Part shown: one piece after another, positions 27,270 through 37,034 of the stretch
How the letters are laid out: each line of letters begins with the position of its first letter
How positions within the stretch are numbered: position 1 is the stretch's first letter
Assembly: GCA_949741915.1 (NCBI GenBank)
Contig: CATJOM010000048.1
Span: 124,001 to 188,000 of the forward strand
Reading direction: 5' to 3'
Origin: an uncultured Candidatus Melainabacteria bacterium
GTDB lineage: Bacteria; Cyanobacteriota; Vampirovibrionia; Gastranaerophilales; Gastranaerophilaceae
Length of the DNA: 64,000 nt
The notes under the pieces: model-generated
The model's input: only the letters and a program-made list of their open reading frames with translations
What the model was told of the DNA's origin: nothing
Databases searched by the model: none
Translations under genes and position numbers: made by a program

Positions 27270-27339
27270 ATTTTGTTCTCCATTTATAATACATGTTTAT
27301 TGTGTGTTAAATGAGAACAAAATTAAGCAATATAAATTT

Positions 27340-28254
27340 TTACTCATCGATTCTTATTGGTAAATCAATACTCGTCATAGCAGATACATTTGAACGACAA
27401 ATTGCTTCAGCAATTTGCGTTATTTTAAACCCTTGAGTATTTTCAAGAATATCTAATTTCTTAAACTCTTCATCCCATGAAGACATTAGATGTTTTAAAT
27501 TATCTATCGAAATATTTTGCAATTTATGATTGGTAATCAAAACTTGATATGGCGATGAAAATTTATTAATATTGAATTGCAATAAATTCAATTCTTCTAA
27601 ATGTTTTGCATTATTTGCATTAATAGGGACAACATTTAAAAAAGGTTTAATAACTTTGAGTGCAAAATCCTTAAAATCTTCTTCTGTGCTATTTTCTGAA
27701 AAACTCCAATAAACAACATAGAATAATGACATTAAATCAATTTGCTTTTTAGTCAGTTTTTTTATAGTTTCAATGGCAATGTTAATACCTATATCGGTTA
27801 ATGTCTCGTTTTTTTCTTCTGTTTTCTTTAGTAATAAATCAAGTAAAATATTCTTTTTATTGGCATCGCCATAAATAGCGTATGTTTTTTGAGCTTCTAT
27901 TAGCGAATATTGATAAGCTGGGGTTTTGAATAATTCTATAAATTTCACGAACCTTTTTTCCGAAAATTCGCTAACTTGTTTTATCAAATCCATTTGTAGT
28001 TCCATAGCTCTTTTATTTACTTCTTCTCTTGCAATAGAAACAAGTTGCTGAACATTATTATCAAAATTTTTGTTTATAATATATTGAACATCATCTAATG
28101 TTTCCTTTTTATTATTACCATTATAATTTACAATATGACAATTGTTATATGTATTACTTGAATTATTGTATATCTTCTTTAATGTAAATTTTAAAGTAAG
28201 TAAAGTAATTGCAATCGGAGTTAATAATGCAATAGAAAGTCCTGTGATATCCAT
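27340..28254 (-). CDS. membrane-anchored protein resembling the LPO_1073/Vpar_1526 family
   Basis: 304 residues. One N-terminal membrane helix (GLSIALLTPIAITLLTLKF), an Asn-rich linker (NNSSNTYNNCHIVNYNGNN), then a long helical domain (REEVNKRAMELQMDLIKQVS; PAYQYSLIEAQKTYAIYGDA; KKNILLDLLLKKTEEKNETL). The order resembles the uncharacterised LPO_1073/Vpar_1526 family found sporadically on bacterial genomic islands; this is from memory and not checked by alignment. It is cargo of the tRNA-Val island. A role in phage or element defence is possible from setting alone. Confidence 0.5.
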   Translation of the reverse strand: MDITGLSIALLTPIAITLLTLKFTLKKIYNNSSNTYNNCHIVNYNGNNKKETLDDVQYIINKNFDNNVQQLVSIAREEVNKRAMELQMDLIKQVSEFSEKRFVKFIELFKTPAYQYSLIEAQKTYAIYGDANKKNILLDLLLKKTEEKNETLTDIGINIAIETIKKLTKKQIDLMSLFYVVYWSFSENSTEEDFKDFALKVIKPFLNVVPINANNAKHLEELNLLQFNINKFSSPYQVLITNHKLQNISIDNLKHLMSSWDEEFKKLDILENTQGFKITQIAEAICRSNVSAMTSIDLPIRIDE

Positions 28255-28321
28255 TATAGTGCGCCTTATTATAAAATATTACAATTTTATAATAACACGA
28301 AATATTGTAAAATAATTTTAG

Positions 28322-28432
28322 CAAAGCCTTAACGGCCTCGAACACAAATTTCAAGATATAACTGAATTACAAGAAACTGGTTATTTTAATCCAGAATTTA
28401 ATCGAACTATCGAACACGCTGAAACGCACTAA
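28322..28432 (+). pseudogene. 3' end of a lost gene at the island border
   Basis: 36 in-frame codons after a TAG read LNGLEHKFQDITELQETGYF, then NPEFNRTIEHAETH and a TAA. It has protein-like codon composition but no start. It ends inside the tRNA-Val terminator. Probably the tail of a gene brought in or cut by the island. Confidence 0.35.
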
Positions 28433-28456
28433 AAAAGACCCTTTTGAGGGTCTTTA
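28431..28456 (-). terminator. terminator after tRNA-Val
   Basis: AAAGACCCT pairs with AGGGTCTTT around a short loop; on the minus strand it is followed by TTTTTT. It begins five bases after the tRNA CCA end. Confidence 0.85.
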
Positions 28457-28460
28457 TAAA

Positions 28461-28536
28461 TGGTGGGCGTTGAGAGGCTCGAACTCCCGACATCCTCCTT
28501 GTAAGGGAGGCGCTCTACCAACTGAGCTAAACGCCC
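28461..28536 (-). tRNA. tRNA-Val (anticodon UAC), CCA encoded
   Basis: Minus strand: acceptor GGGCGTT pairs with AACGCCC. The D-arm is GCTC ... GAGC, the anticodon stem CCTCC/GGAGG frames CTTACAA (anticodon TAC), and the T-arm is GGGAG-TTCGAGC-CTCTC. Discriminator A and encoded CCA. 76 bases, all stems paired. Its 3' half is repeated in degenerate form at 26192-26218. Confidence 0.97.
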
Positions 28537-28548
28537 GCACCAAATATT

Positions 28549-28645
28549 TAATTGTCGCGCCTCCCGAGGAAGGCTTATAATACTTTGAAAGACTTTCATC
28601 TTTCTTGACAACCGAGCTAAACGCCCGTGCACCGAATATTTCTTT
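28549..28645 (-). repeat. partial duplication of the tRNA-Val 5' region
   Basis: Upstream of tRNA-Val on the same strand, GGGCGTTTAGCTCGGTTG (about 28610-28627) repeats the tRNA 5' end GGGCGTTTAGCTCAGTTG. The flank repeats too (AATATTCGGTGC versus AATATTTGGTGC). After the D-arm the similarity ends, so this copy cannot form a tRNA. A worn tandem duplication or the scar of a past insertion. Confidence 0.6.
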
Positions 28646-28948
28646 GTTTAGCAAGAAATGTATTTTTCAAATTCATTTCTTATCTGTAACATGTCTATTA
28701 TACATAATCATTTTTTTATTTCAAGTACTTTTTTTAAAAACAACAGTATTTCACTAAAAAACCAATGCACACAGGACTTTAGGATATTCAAATCGCTTAA
28801 ATTTCACAATAATATTAAAATCATGGCTCTTAAGTATTTAAAATAGCAAAATATTTCATTTTCATGTTTTATATCAGATACAGAAACAAAAATATCCAGA
28901 TATATTATAATATGACAAAATAAAAGACCACTAAAGGACAGATAACAG
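28646..28948. other. 300 bp intergenic region
   Basis: No gene recognised. TATTATAATATGAC at about 28899-28916 may be the -10 region of the following gene. Confidence 0.4.
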
Positions 28949-30259
28949 ATGAGAGTTTTAAACAGCAATTTTTATACTGCTTATGCAAAAAGAAACATGG
29001 GCGCCACAAGAAACCGAAATGTGCCATGCAGCACAAAATATTTTAATTTAACAAATTTGCCAAATTATAAGACATGCCTTTATTTTTTACACTCAAATTC
29101 ACACAATACTGCATTTGGGGGCGCGCTTTCATTAAAAAAACAAATTGACAGATTGAAACCAAACCAGCTACCCTCACAGGAGATTTTAAAAAAAGCCACC
29201 GCGGCAATAGCAAATCCAAAAAATGAACAAACTCTTTTTCATATCCACAATGCAGTATACTCCCCTTTATCAAACTGCAAAACTCTTGATGAAGCAAAGA
29301 TACTCTACCCCGAATTCAAGGATGTGATTGATGCAAAGGATATTGAAATAACCCCAAGCGACCATGCTCTGACAAAGATACAGCGGGGAGACTTTGAGGG
29401 ATTGACAATCGAAAATCTTTCTTTAATGTTTTTGAAAAATTTTTATTCAAAAGTTGCAGGAATATGCGATAAAGAAAAATGGTTTGGCTTGTCGTCCCGG
29501 GCAATAGTTAGCATTGCCGAAAAATTAAACATAACAAGGCTTGATAATAAATATATAAGTTTATATGTAAGTTCTAATCCAGCCACAAGAAATAATATGA
29601 GCAAGGCTGCAAAGCTGTATTATAAACATAATCCGCAAGCCAAAGAAGAACAATCCAAAAATATGGCGGAATGGTTTTCAAAAAAAGAAAACAGGGAAAT
29701 GCATAAACAGAAGATAACGCGATATTGGGAGGATCCGGCTGCAAGGGACGCTAAATCGCAACAGCTTTCGGAATATTGTGCAAATCACCCCGAAAGCGCA
29801 GAGGAAAAGTCAAAGAGGATGTTAGAATATTATAAGGCACACCCTGACAGGAAGCAAAAAGATATAGAGGCCGCACACAAGGTCGCCTGGACACCTGAGG
29901 CAAATGAAAAACGGGCTAAATCCCTAAAAAAACATTACGAAGATCCAAAAGCAAAAAAGAGACAATCTGAAAATGGCAAACGATTTCATGAAAACAATCC
30001 GGAATTTGCACAATTGTTATCAAAGGCCTGGCATCAGAATGAAGACGTTATAAATGTTATGAAAAAGGTGGCGCAGGAAGAATTTACAGAGCTTGGCAGA
30101 ATTCTTGCAAAAATCCGAAACGGGGAACCGCTGACACAGGCCGAAGAAAACTGCAGACTTGCGTATTTAAACAGATGCAGGGAACTGTACCCTGATATGG
30201 ACAAAAAAATTAACGAAACATTTAGTAAACTCTGGCAGGAATTTAAGGACAGTAAATAA
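28949..30259 (+). CDS. orphan protein with TAFGG motif and NUMOD-like helical repeats
   Basis: 436 residues; AAAGGA 10 bases before the ATG. Near residue 53, [15 protein letters not shown] carries the local N-terminal F-G motif. From about residue 215 to 360 runs a series of ~20-22 residue repeats of the form K-x-M-x-E-Y/W-Y/F-x-x-H/N-P-E (for example [42 protein letters not shown]). Such basic helical repeats resemble NUMOD3-type modules used for DNA contact, so nucleic acid binding is plausible but unproven. No nuclease motif seen. Confidence 0.6.
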   Translation: MRVLNSNFYTAYAKRNMGATRNRNVPCSTKYFNLTNLPNYKTCLYFLHSNSHNTAFGGALSLKKQIDRLKPNQLPSQEILKKATAAIANPKNEQTLFHIHNAVYSPLSNCKTLDEAKILYPEFKDVIDAKDIEITPSDHALTKIQRGDFEGLTIENLSLMFLKNFYSKVAGICDKEKWFGLSSRAIVSIAEKLNITRLDNKYISLYVSSNPATRNNMSKAAKLYYKHNPQAKEEQSKNMAEWFSKKENREMHKQKITRYWEDPAARDAKSQQLSEYCANHPESAEEKSKRMLEYYKAHPDRKQKDIEAAHKVAWTPEANEKRAKSLKKHYEDPKAKKRQSENGKRFHENNPEFAQLLSKAWHQNEDVINVMKKVAQEEFTELGRILAKIRNGEPLTQAEENCRLAYLNRCRELYPDMDKKINETFSKLWQEFKDSK

Positions 30260-30383
30260 AGCACTATCTGATAAATTGCATCTAAAAGCCGATAAGGTAT
30301 CGGATAACTTTAAAATTAGCCCTACAGCAGAAGCTGTGCTAAAATTTCTAAATAAAACAATACAATTCAAAAAGAGGCAAACA

Positions 30384-31328
30384 ATGAAAAGAATTTTAAT
30401 AACAGGCGGCGCAGGCTTTATTGGCAGCCACCTATCCGAAAGGCTTTTGGAAGAAGGAAATGAGATAATCTGCCTTGATAATTTTTTTACGGGTTCAAAA
30501 AATAATATCAGACATCTGATTTCAAATGACCATTTCGAGCTTGTGCGCCACGATGTTACAAAAGAATATTACGCAGAAGTGGATGAAATTTATAATCTGG
30601 CATGCCCTGCAAGCCCTGTTCATTACCAATACAATGCCATAAAAACAATAAAAACCTCTATTCTTGGCGCAGTAAATATGCTAGGCCTTGCAAAAAGGTG
30701 CAAAGCAAAAATTTTACAAGCTTCCACCAGCGAAGTATACGGCGATCCAATAGTTCACCCGCAAAAAGAAGACTACTGGGGAAATGTAAATCCTATTGGC
30801 ATTAGAAGCTGCTACGATGAAGGAAAGCGCTGTGCTGAAACACTTATGATGGATTACTATCGTCAAAACAAGGTAAATGTAAGAATAATTAGAATCTTCA
30901 ACACGTACGGGCCAAAAATGGATGCAAATGACGGCAGAGTTGTATCAAACTTTATTGTGCAGGCTCTTAAAAACGAAGATATAACAATATACGGCGATGG
31001 CAGTCAGACTCGCTCTTTCTGCTATGTAGATGATTTGGTAGATGGCATAATAAGAATGATGGACAACAGTGAAGGTTTTATTGGCCCTGTAAATCTTGGA
31101 AATCCTTCTGAAAGAACAATTTTAGACTTTGCCAAATTAATTATTGAATTAACAAATTCAAATTCAAAAATCATCTTTAAACCCCTTCCAAAGGATGACC
31201 CCACAAGAAGAAAACCTAACATTACTCTGGCAAAAGAAAAGCTTGATTGGGAGCCAAAAACAGACATCAAAGAAGGATTGATGAAAACCATTCAATACTT
31301 TCATGAAATTTTAAAAAACAACCAATAA
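30384..31328 (+). CDS. uxs: UDP-glucuronate decarboxylase (UDP-xylose synthase)
   Basis: 314 residues from the ATG at 30384, which follows AAGAGG and directly starts the family's [17 protein letters not shown]; an upstream in-frame extension has no ribosome-binding site. An NAD-dependent short-chain dehydrogenase/reductase. The nucleotide motif GGAGFIG, catalytic STSEVYGDP and YDEGKR (Tyr-x-x-x-Lys) and the UXS-typical [14 protein letters not shown] are present. It converts UDP-glucuronate to UDP-xylose. The next gene makes its substrate, so the pair should give UDP-xylose for surface glycans. Confidence 0.93.
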   Translation: MKRILITGGAGFIGSHLSERLLEEGNEIICLDNFFTGSKNNIRHLISNDHFELVRHDVTKEYYAEVDEIYNLACPASPVHYQYNAIKTIKTSILGAVNMLGLAKRCKAKILQASTSEVYGDPIVHPQKEDYWGNVNPIGIRSCYDEGKRCAETLMMDYYRQNKVNVRIIRIFNTYGPKMDANDGRVVSNFIVQALKNEDITIYGDGSQTRSFCYVDDLVDGIIRMMDNSEGFIGPVNLGNPSERTILDFAKLIIELTNSNSKIIFKPLPKDDPTRRKPNITLAKEKLDWEPKTDIKEGLMKTIQYFHEILKNNQ

Positions 31329-31541
31329 AATTCCTGCAATAAATTTGCCAAAAGGTTCATTGTCACTTAGAATGATAATATAGCTTGCGCCTCCTTGTAT
31401 AAGCTTGTTTTAGCCTGTAAAGAAACAATTTATTTTACCAAACACCAGGCGTAAAATGGCACAATGAAGCAACAAGACCGATAACAAACGGAGTTGGAAT
31501 CCCTGGCTATATTATATACTTGAAATTAGGAGTTCAAAATA

Positions 31542-32870
31542 ATGAAAATTTGCGTTATAGGAACAGGATATGTTGGCCTTGTTGCAGGAACATGTCTTGC
31601 TGAAATGGGAAATGAAGTAATTTGTGTTGATAAAGACACAAAAAAACTTGATAAGCTTGAAAAAGGAATTATTCCTATATATGAGCCAGGGCTTGAAGAG
31701 CTAATAAATGCTAATGTTCCTGAAGGCAGACTAAAATTTTCAGATAATTTAAAAATGGCAGTTGAGGCTTCCAGTGTTTGCTTTATTGCTGTTGGCACAC
31801 CTCAGGGGGAAGATGGCTCAGCTGATTTATCTTATGTTTTAGATGTTGCAGCAAACATAGGTGAATGCTTAAATGACTATAAAGTAATAGTAAATAAATC
31901 CACAGTGCCAGTAGGCACAGCTGAAAAAGTAACCAAAATCATAAAATCAAAAACAAATACAGAATTTGACGTGGTTTCGAACCCCGAATTTTTAAAACAG
32001 GGTGCGGCTGTGGATGATTTTTTAAAGCCCGACAGGGTTGTAATCGGCTCTAATTCACAAAGGGCAACTGAAATTATGCAGGAATTATATTCCCCATTTT
32101 TAAGAACCGGAAACCCTGTAATCATTATGGATGTCAAATCTGCAGAGATGACAAAATATGCTGCAAATTCATTTTTGGCAGTAAAAATTTCTTATGCCAA
32201 TGAAATTGCAAACATTTGCGAAAAAGTGGGTGCAGATGCTGAAATGGTGCGCATAGGAATGTGTTCCGACAAAAGAATTGGCTCGCAGTTTTTATTTGCA
32301 GGCCTCGGTTATGGCGGAAGCTGTTTTCCAAAAGACGTTAAGGCAATGATTAATACTGCTAAAAATAATGGATGCAATGCCTCTCTGCTGGAGGCTGCAG
32401 ATACTGTAAATAAAGAACAGAGAGTCTTTTTTATAAACAAAATACTTGATAGATACAATGGCGATATTAAGGGCAAAACCTTTGCTGTATGGGGTTTAGC
32501 ATTCAAACCAAAAACAAACGATATGAGAGAAGCTCCAAGTATTACCATAATTGAGGAGTTATTAAAAAGAGGGGCATCAGTTAAAGCCTACGACCCCAAG
32601 GCTTTTGATTGTGCACAAAACATATTCGGCAACAAAATAGAATATTCAAAATCTGCCTACGAAGCGCTATCAAATGCCGATGCTATGCTGCTTTTAACCG
32701 AATGGAATGAATTCCGTCGTCCAAATTTTGAAAAAGTAAAAGCTCAGCTTAAATATCCTGTAATTTTTGACGGCAGAAACCAATATAACGCTAAAAGGCT
32801 GACAGAAAAAGGTTTTGAATATTATTGCATAGGCAAAACCATTGCAATTAAAGAATTTGCTCATGTTTAA
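31542..32870 (+). CDS. ugd: UDP-glucose 6-dehydrogenase
   Basis: 442 residues, full length; AGGAG precedes the ATG by 9 bases. It oxidises UDP-glucose to UDP-glucuronate with two NAD+. The NAD motif is GTGYVG. The catalytic cysteine lies in GLGYGGSCFPKD, and the C-terminal UDP-binding domain has WGLAFKPKTNDMREAPS. It lies 213 bp after the UDP-glucuronate decarboxylase gene on the same strand. A strong terminator follows. Confidence 0.95.
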   Translation: MKICVIGTGYVGLVAGTCLAEMGNEVICVDKDTKKLDKLEKGIIPIYEPGLEELINANVPEGRLKFSDNLKMAVEASSVCFIAVGTPQGEDGSADLSYVLDVAANIGECLNDYKVIVNKSTVPVGTAEKVTKIIKSKTNTEFDVVSNPEFLKQGAAVDDFLKPDRVVIGSNSQRATEIMQELYSPFLRTGNPVIIMDVKSAEMTKYAANSFLAVKISYANEIANICEKVGADAEMVRIGMCSDKRIGSQFLFAGLGYGGSCFPKDVKAMINTAKNNGCNASLLEAADTVNKEQRVFFINKILDRYNGDIKGKTFAVWGLAFKPKTNDMREAPSITIIEELLKRGASVKAYDPKAFDCAQNIFGNKIEYSKSAYEALSNADAMLLLTEWNEFRRPNFEKVKAQLKYPVIFDGRNQYNAKRLTEKGFEYYCIGKTIAIKEFAHV

Positions 32871-32892
32871 TTTTGCTAATATTATTAAAATC

Positions 32893-32930
32893 AAATCGCC
32901 ATATTCGTGATTAAATATGGCGATTTTTTA
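32893..32930 (+). terminator. terminator after ugd
   Basis: AAATCGCCATATT pairs with AATATGGCGATTT (13 bp, loop about 9), followed by TTTT. It lies 22 bp after the ugd stop. Confidence 0.9.
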
Positions 32931-33836
32931 TTCACAATTCGCTGAGCATATTGATTCAATTTAAGACAAAAAATGTAGAGTTTTTTATTTCTAATTCTGC
33001 TTATTAAGTTTTGTAGCGTGAATTCACATTTTTATAATAAAATAGGCTAAGATATGCTTAATATTTATTTACACAGCGCCAAAAGTATTGATTTCAGGAC
33101 GTGAGTTTTTTGTGCCGCTCTGAAAGCATTGCCTTATAAAGGTTTTAAAGAGTTGCTCTCTTGAATAAAGAAATTTTATCATAATTTTGTCAAATTTTAG
33201 CTTACAGAAAAAATAAATTAATCATTTGGCAGCATTACCAGCTCATTTTAGACATTCACCATACGTGCAAATCCTTGCAATGCAGCGTTATTCAGAAATC
33301 AAAATAGCCAAAACCCGCTCTCAATCTATATTTAAAAGCATTTAAGCAAGTAAAATGGTATAAACCCGCATAATACATATATTGTAAGCGTGCAAAAAGC
33401 TGCACATTCTTAATATAAAAGGTTTTCAAGGAATAAAAAAACTACAACAGACAAAATATAAAATTTCTTTGGCATCCTTTTTATTATAACAGAAGGTTTT
33501 TAAACATCTTTGTATACGTAAAAATACCGATATCAGGCTATTTTAAAGAATTTAAAACCGGCAAATTATTAATGTGATTATGTTTACGATGTTAAATATG
33601 GTTGAAACACCGTCAGTGAAAGTATTTTAAACTTTTTACTGGAATCACTGCAGCCATAAAGCAAAATTCTTGCATTTACATTTCTGCACGTATAAAAAAT
33701 ATTACATTTTTTATGTTTTTTGATAAACGCAAAAAATGTAAATTTTTGTTACAAAATACGGACTCAAATTTTTTATATCTAATCCATTTTTACTATTTTT
33801 AAAAATATTTAAATTATACAGAAAAAACAACAGTTA
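32931..33836. other. 900 bp region without a convincing gene
   Basis: No open frame with a start signal and protein-like composition. A TTACATTTTTT / AAAAAATGTAA inverted repeat occurs at about 33706-33742. The region separates a terminated plus-strand operon from the 3' end of a minus-strand gene, so it is not needed as a promoter region for either. Decayed genes or an unrecognised RNA are possible. Confidence 0.45.
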
Positions 33837-35339
33837 TTATTGTCTTTCCACGATTTCAATCTCATTAAAATCAGACAAATACGGCAGATGTTCTTCATTT
33901 ATAATTTCTCCAGGCAGTAACACCGAAATTCCGGGAGGACAGAGCGCTATAACCTCTGCTGAAACCTCGCCCACTGCATCTTCAATTTTAACAAGCCTTT
34001 TTTTTGCAAAATAGGCCTCTCTTGGGCTCATTACAGTATTTGGCTGCATAAGCGGCATATATTTTTTGCCCTCAAGATGACAGATATCAGGGTATTTTCT
34101 GATTGAAATTTCCTTTAGAGCTTTGATTAAATATTCAAATTCTTCCCTTGTATTGCCTATATTTGAAAGGATTAACACTCCTTCATCAGAGGCAGATTCT
34201 ATTTCTATATTGAAATCTAATTCTAATATTGTCTCCAGGCGCTTTCCAGTTAGTCCGTGCATTTTAATAAAAATTTTAGTCACATCGCACTGTATACCAT
34301 CATTTTCGCCTAAAACAAATAAATTTTTAATTTTCTTTGCTTCATTTCTAAAATATTTTGCATTCTGAATAGCCCTGCTAATAAGGTCTTTGCCTGCACT
34401 AGAGCTAAGATGGGCGCGCGCCGCATCAAGACTTGCAAGTAACAATATTGAAGGGCTTGTTGTATGCAAAAGTTTTAAAGCATGCTCTATCTTGTGAACA
34501 TCAAGTCTGGAATTCTTTGCTATATGAAGCATTGAGCTCTGTGTCATAGAACCTGCTGTCTTATGCAAAGAATGAACAACCGCATCAGCACCCAATTCTA
34601 GTGCGGTTTTTGGAAGCTCGTCACTAAAATTCCACAGACTGCCATGCGCCTCATCCACAATTAAAGGCACATTGTGCTTTTTACAGATTTTAGCCATTTT
34701 TTCAATATCTGACACCATTCCCTCATAGGTTGGGTTCACAACCCAAACAAATTTTGTATTCGGTTTCAAATTTAGCTGTTTTTCAAGACTTTCAGGCTCT
34801 ATTGCCCCAAAAATGGACCAGTCTTTCAACAGTTTTGGCATAAGCCAAGCAGGCTTTGCGCCTGAAAGCATTGTACCTGTTATAACGGAACGATGCGAAT
34901 TTCTTGCAATAATTATTTCATCATCAGGCGAAACCACACCAAAAGCAATGGCCAGATTTGAAATCGTGCTACCTGAGGTTATAAAAAATGTTTTTTTAGA
35001 GTTATATGCAATGCTTGCAAGCTGCATAGCATCTGCAATTGCGCCGGTTGCAGGATGCAGGGTTCCAAGGGAATCAAACTCATCTGTTGTATCAAGCAAA
35101 AGCGCATCTTTTCCTATCAATTCCTCAAAACGCCTCAAAACCCCAGCCCCGCGGTTGTGCCCTGGAATATGAAAGCCAGTTGAAGGATTTTTTTTATATT
35201 TTTCAAGAGCATCCAAAAGCGGAGCCTCATTAGAGGGCAAGACATTTTCGCTATCAATATTTCTGTCAAATAATACAGAAGATGGTATTTTAATATCGCT
35301 TATGGCGTTCGTCTTGAATGATACAGTATTTTTGTTCAA
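33837..35339 (-). CDS. Orn/Lys/Arg decarboxylase family PLP enzyme
   Basis: 500 residues, the short aminotransferase-like class I decarboxylase type also found in cyanobacteria and Firmicutes. The substrate/PLP region has HIPGHNRGAG, GSTISNLAIAF and IVDEAHGSLWNFSD. The PLP lysine is in VHSLHKTAGSMTQSS. The C-terminal domain carries MSPREAYFAKKR and ALCPPGISVLLPGE. It should decarboxylate arginine, lysine or ornithine for polyamines; which one cannot be told. TTG start with AAGGA three bases upstream. The N-terminus NTVSFKTNAISD contains a possible F-K variant of the local motif. Not in an operon. Confidence 0.85.
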   Translation of the reverse strand: MNKNTVSFKTNAISDIKIPSSVLFDRNIDSENVLPSNEAPLLDALEKYKKNPSTGFHIPGHNRGAGVLRRFEELIGKDALLLDTTDEFDSLGTLHPATGAIADAMQLASIAYNSKKTFFITSGSTISNLAIAFGVVSPDDEIIIARNSHRSVITGTMLSGAKPAWLMPKLLKDWSIFGAIEPESLEKQLNLKPNTKFVWVVNPTYEGMVSDIEKMAKICKKHNVPLIVDEAHGSLWNFSDELPKTALELGADAVVHSLHKTAGSMTQSSMLHIAKNSRLDVHKIEHALKLLHTTSPSILLLASLDAARAHLSSSAGKDLISRAIQNAKYFRNEAKKIKNLFVLGENDGIQCDVTKIFIKMHGLTGKRLETILELDFNIEIESASDEGVLILSNIGNTREEFEYLIKALKEISIRKYPDICHLEGKKYMPLMQPNTVMSPREAYFAKKRLVKIEDAVGEVSAEVIALCPPGISVLLPGEIINEEHLPYLSDFNEIEIVERQ

Positions 35340-35592
35340 TTTTCCTTAAATTCCTTTTACCTTTTGGCTGGGCATCCGGGATATTCAGACAAAACCGGGT
35401 TTATTAGCTTATTCTACAGCCATTTTATAAATCACATACATTATTGCATATAAAAAACAAAAAACATTATTTTTTGCCTCTTTTTAATAAAATATTAAGA
35501 AATATTAAGAAATTTTATTAATTTAACATAATTTATCCAAATAAATAGCAAAAAAAAATTATTACATGTTTTATATATAACAAAACACTTTT
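35340..35592. other. intergenic region between divergent genes
   Basis: AT-rich, no gene. Together with the promoter and leader below, 356 bp separate the two starts. Confidence 0.4.
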
Positions 35593-35621
35593 TTGCTTTA
35601 AATCCAAAAAAATGGTATAAT
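35593..35621 (+). promoter_or_regulatory. sigma-70-type promoter
   Basis: TTGCTT and TATAAT separated by 17 bases, 75 bp before the ATG at 35696. The predicted transcript start is near 35628. Best match to the consensus that was noticed in the window. Confidence 0.6.
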
Positions 35622-35695
35622 TTTAAAAATAATTAACAAAACACGAGAAACAAGACAAACACAGGGTTTAAAAGGAAGAAGTAAGGGGTAAAAAT

Positions 35696-36043
35696 ATGGT
35701 CGACAATCGTTCGACGGGTTTTATGACAGTTGGCGGCTTTAATTTTAAATCAGGCGACGCCTCAGGAATGACAAACAAAATGTCTGATGAAAAAATGGGA
35801 CAAGGTGGAGAATACTTCGCCCAAGGCCAGGCTGAACCCGAAGAAGAAGAAAAGAGAGGGAATAATTTTGTGGATCGCTCTGCACAATTAAGGGGTGCCC
35901 TGGATTCACTTGCTCTTTTAAATGCTTCTACTATTAAAAAAGTCGACTTGAAAAACAAAAAAGACAACAAAAAAACCAAGGATGAAAAGAAAAAATCCAA
36001 AAAAAAGCTAACACACCTTATTGATGATTTTGAAAAAAACTGA
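35696..36043 (+). CDS. small charged hypothetical protein
   Basis: 115 residues; AAGGGG 7 bases before the ATG. The N-terminus holds TGFMTVGGFNFKSGDASGMT, with a possible NFKSG variant of the local motif. An acidic stretch (AEPEEEEKRG) follows, and the C-terminus is very Lys-rich (KKVDLKNKKDNKKTKDEKKK). It probably has little fixed structure. Its stop overlaps the start of the PHP gene by one base (TGATG), so the two are co-translated. Function unknown. Confidence 0.65.
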   Translation: MVDNRSTGFMTVGGFNFKSGDASGMTNKMSDEKMGQGGEYFAQGQAEPEEEEKRGNNFVDRSAQLRGALDSLALLNASTIKKVDLKNKKDNKKTKDEKKKSKKKLTHLIDDFEKN

Positions 36044-36735
36044 TGGATAACTGTACAGAAAATCATTCCTCAAAGACACTATCTAATACGGTCTTTGACA
36101 GGATTTCAAACATTAAAAAAGAAGATTATTTTATAAGAGCAAATCTTCACACGCATTCTAATTCCTCTGATGGCAAGGAAGATTTTGACACATTAATACA
36201 ACGGGCTGAAAATCTTGGTTTAGAGTATTTTTCAATATGCGACCATAATACTGTCGAAGGTTATAAAAATTCCAAACTGACAAATAGCCCGATTTTAATT
36301 ACTGGTGCAGAATTTGACTGTTTTTATGCCACGTCGCTTATTCACATCCTGGGATATGGAATTGATTTTAAGCATCCAGAAATTGATAAAATTTGCACAA
36401 AAAATAAACAAGAAACAAAACTAGATATAATAAGGCTTTTTCATTCTCGCCATCCTGCCGATGTAATTAAAGCTATACATAAAGCAGGTGGCATAGCCGT
36501 TCTGGCTCATCCTTGCTGCTGCTCAGTGTTCAGCTTAACTTCACTTGTAAAAAAGCTTAAAACTTTTGGATTGGATGGCATTGAGACTTATTATCCATAC
36601 AACAGGCACAGAGGAATCATAAAATTTCATTCACGAAAAAAACCTTTTGAGCTGGCTGAAAAATATAATCTTATTCAAACCGGTGGAACAGATGAACATG
36701 GTACCCTAAAAATCTCAAAATACGGACAAAAATAA
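36043..36735 (+). CDS. PHP-domain metal-dependent phosphoesterase
   Basis: 230 residues. PHP motifs in order: LHTHSNSSDGKEDF (metal-binding His-x-His), ICDHNTVEGY, GAEFDCF, LAHPCCCS and the final TGGTDEHG. The relation is to the nucleoside-3',5'-bisphosphate phosphatase / oligoribonuclease group (YciV/RnaAM type), which act on short nucleotides or pAp. It is shorter than the ~270-290 residues usual there, mainly in the inserted domain. Coupled to the small Lys-rich gene upstream. Repeat element B begins 3 bases after its stop. Confidence 0.85.
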   Translation: MDNCTENHSSKTLSNTVFDRISNIKKEDYFIRANLHTHSNSSDGKEDFDTLIQRAENLGLEYFSICDHNTVEGYKNSKLTNSPILITGAEFDCFYATSLIHILGYGIDFKHPEIDKICTKNKQETKLDIIRLFHSRHPADVIKAIHKAGGIAVLAHPCCCSVFSLTSLVKKLKTFGLDGIETYYPYNRHRGIIKFHSRKKPFELAEKYNLIQTGGTDEHGTLKISKYGQK

Positions 36736-36738
36736 TTG

Positions 36739-36925
36739 GGTAATTATATGTAATTTTACACTTGTTTATTAAATGTTTTCTTTCCATTTTTGTCATATGC
36801 ATCATCATTATCAGTTTATAGTTTCAACTTTTGCAAAAGTTTAGCTGAATGCTAATTTTATGCATAAGTCACTCCATCACAGGAAGGAAGTTAAATTATT
36901 TTTTGCAAAATTATATATAATTATC
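36739..36925. repeat. MITE-like inverted-repeat element, copy B
   Basis: 187 bp, inverted relative to copy A. Left end GGTAATTATATGTAATTTTA, right end (reverse complement) GATAATTATATATAATTTTG. The stretch after the left end (CACTTGTTTATTAAATG) matches the complement of copy A's right part. An inner palindrome AACTTTTGCAAAAGTT occupies the hairpin position. Lies between the PHP gene and the convergent membrane protein gene. Confidence 0.75.
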
Positions 36926-37034
36926 TTAATTAAAATGCGAATTAAAAGTCTCTAGCAAAATTAAAAGGCTAAAACAATTGTTTCTATAGGTTTATGGTGA
37001 AAAATAAAACCTTTGCCTGAAAAAAGTTTAAAAA

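Noticed and set aside
28429-28654. Two open frames over tRNA-Val
   Set aside because: They are translations of the tRNA gene and its partial duplicate.
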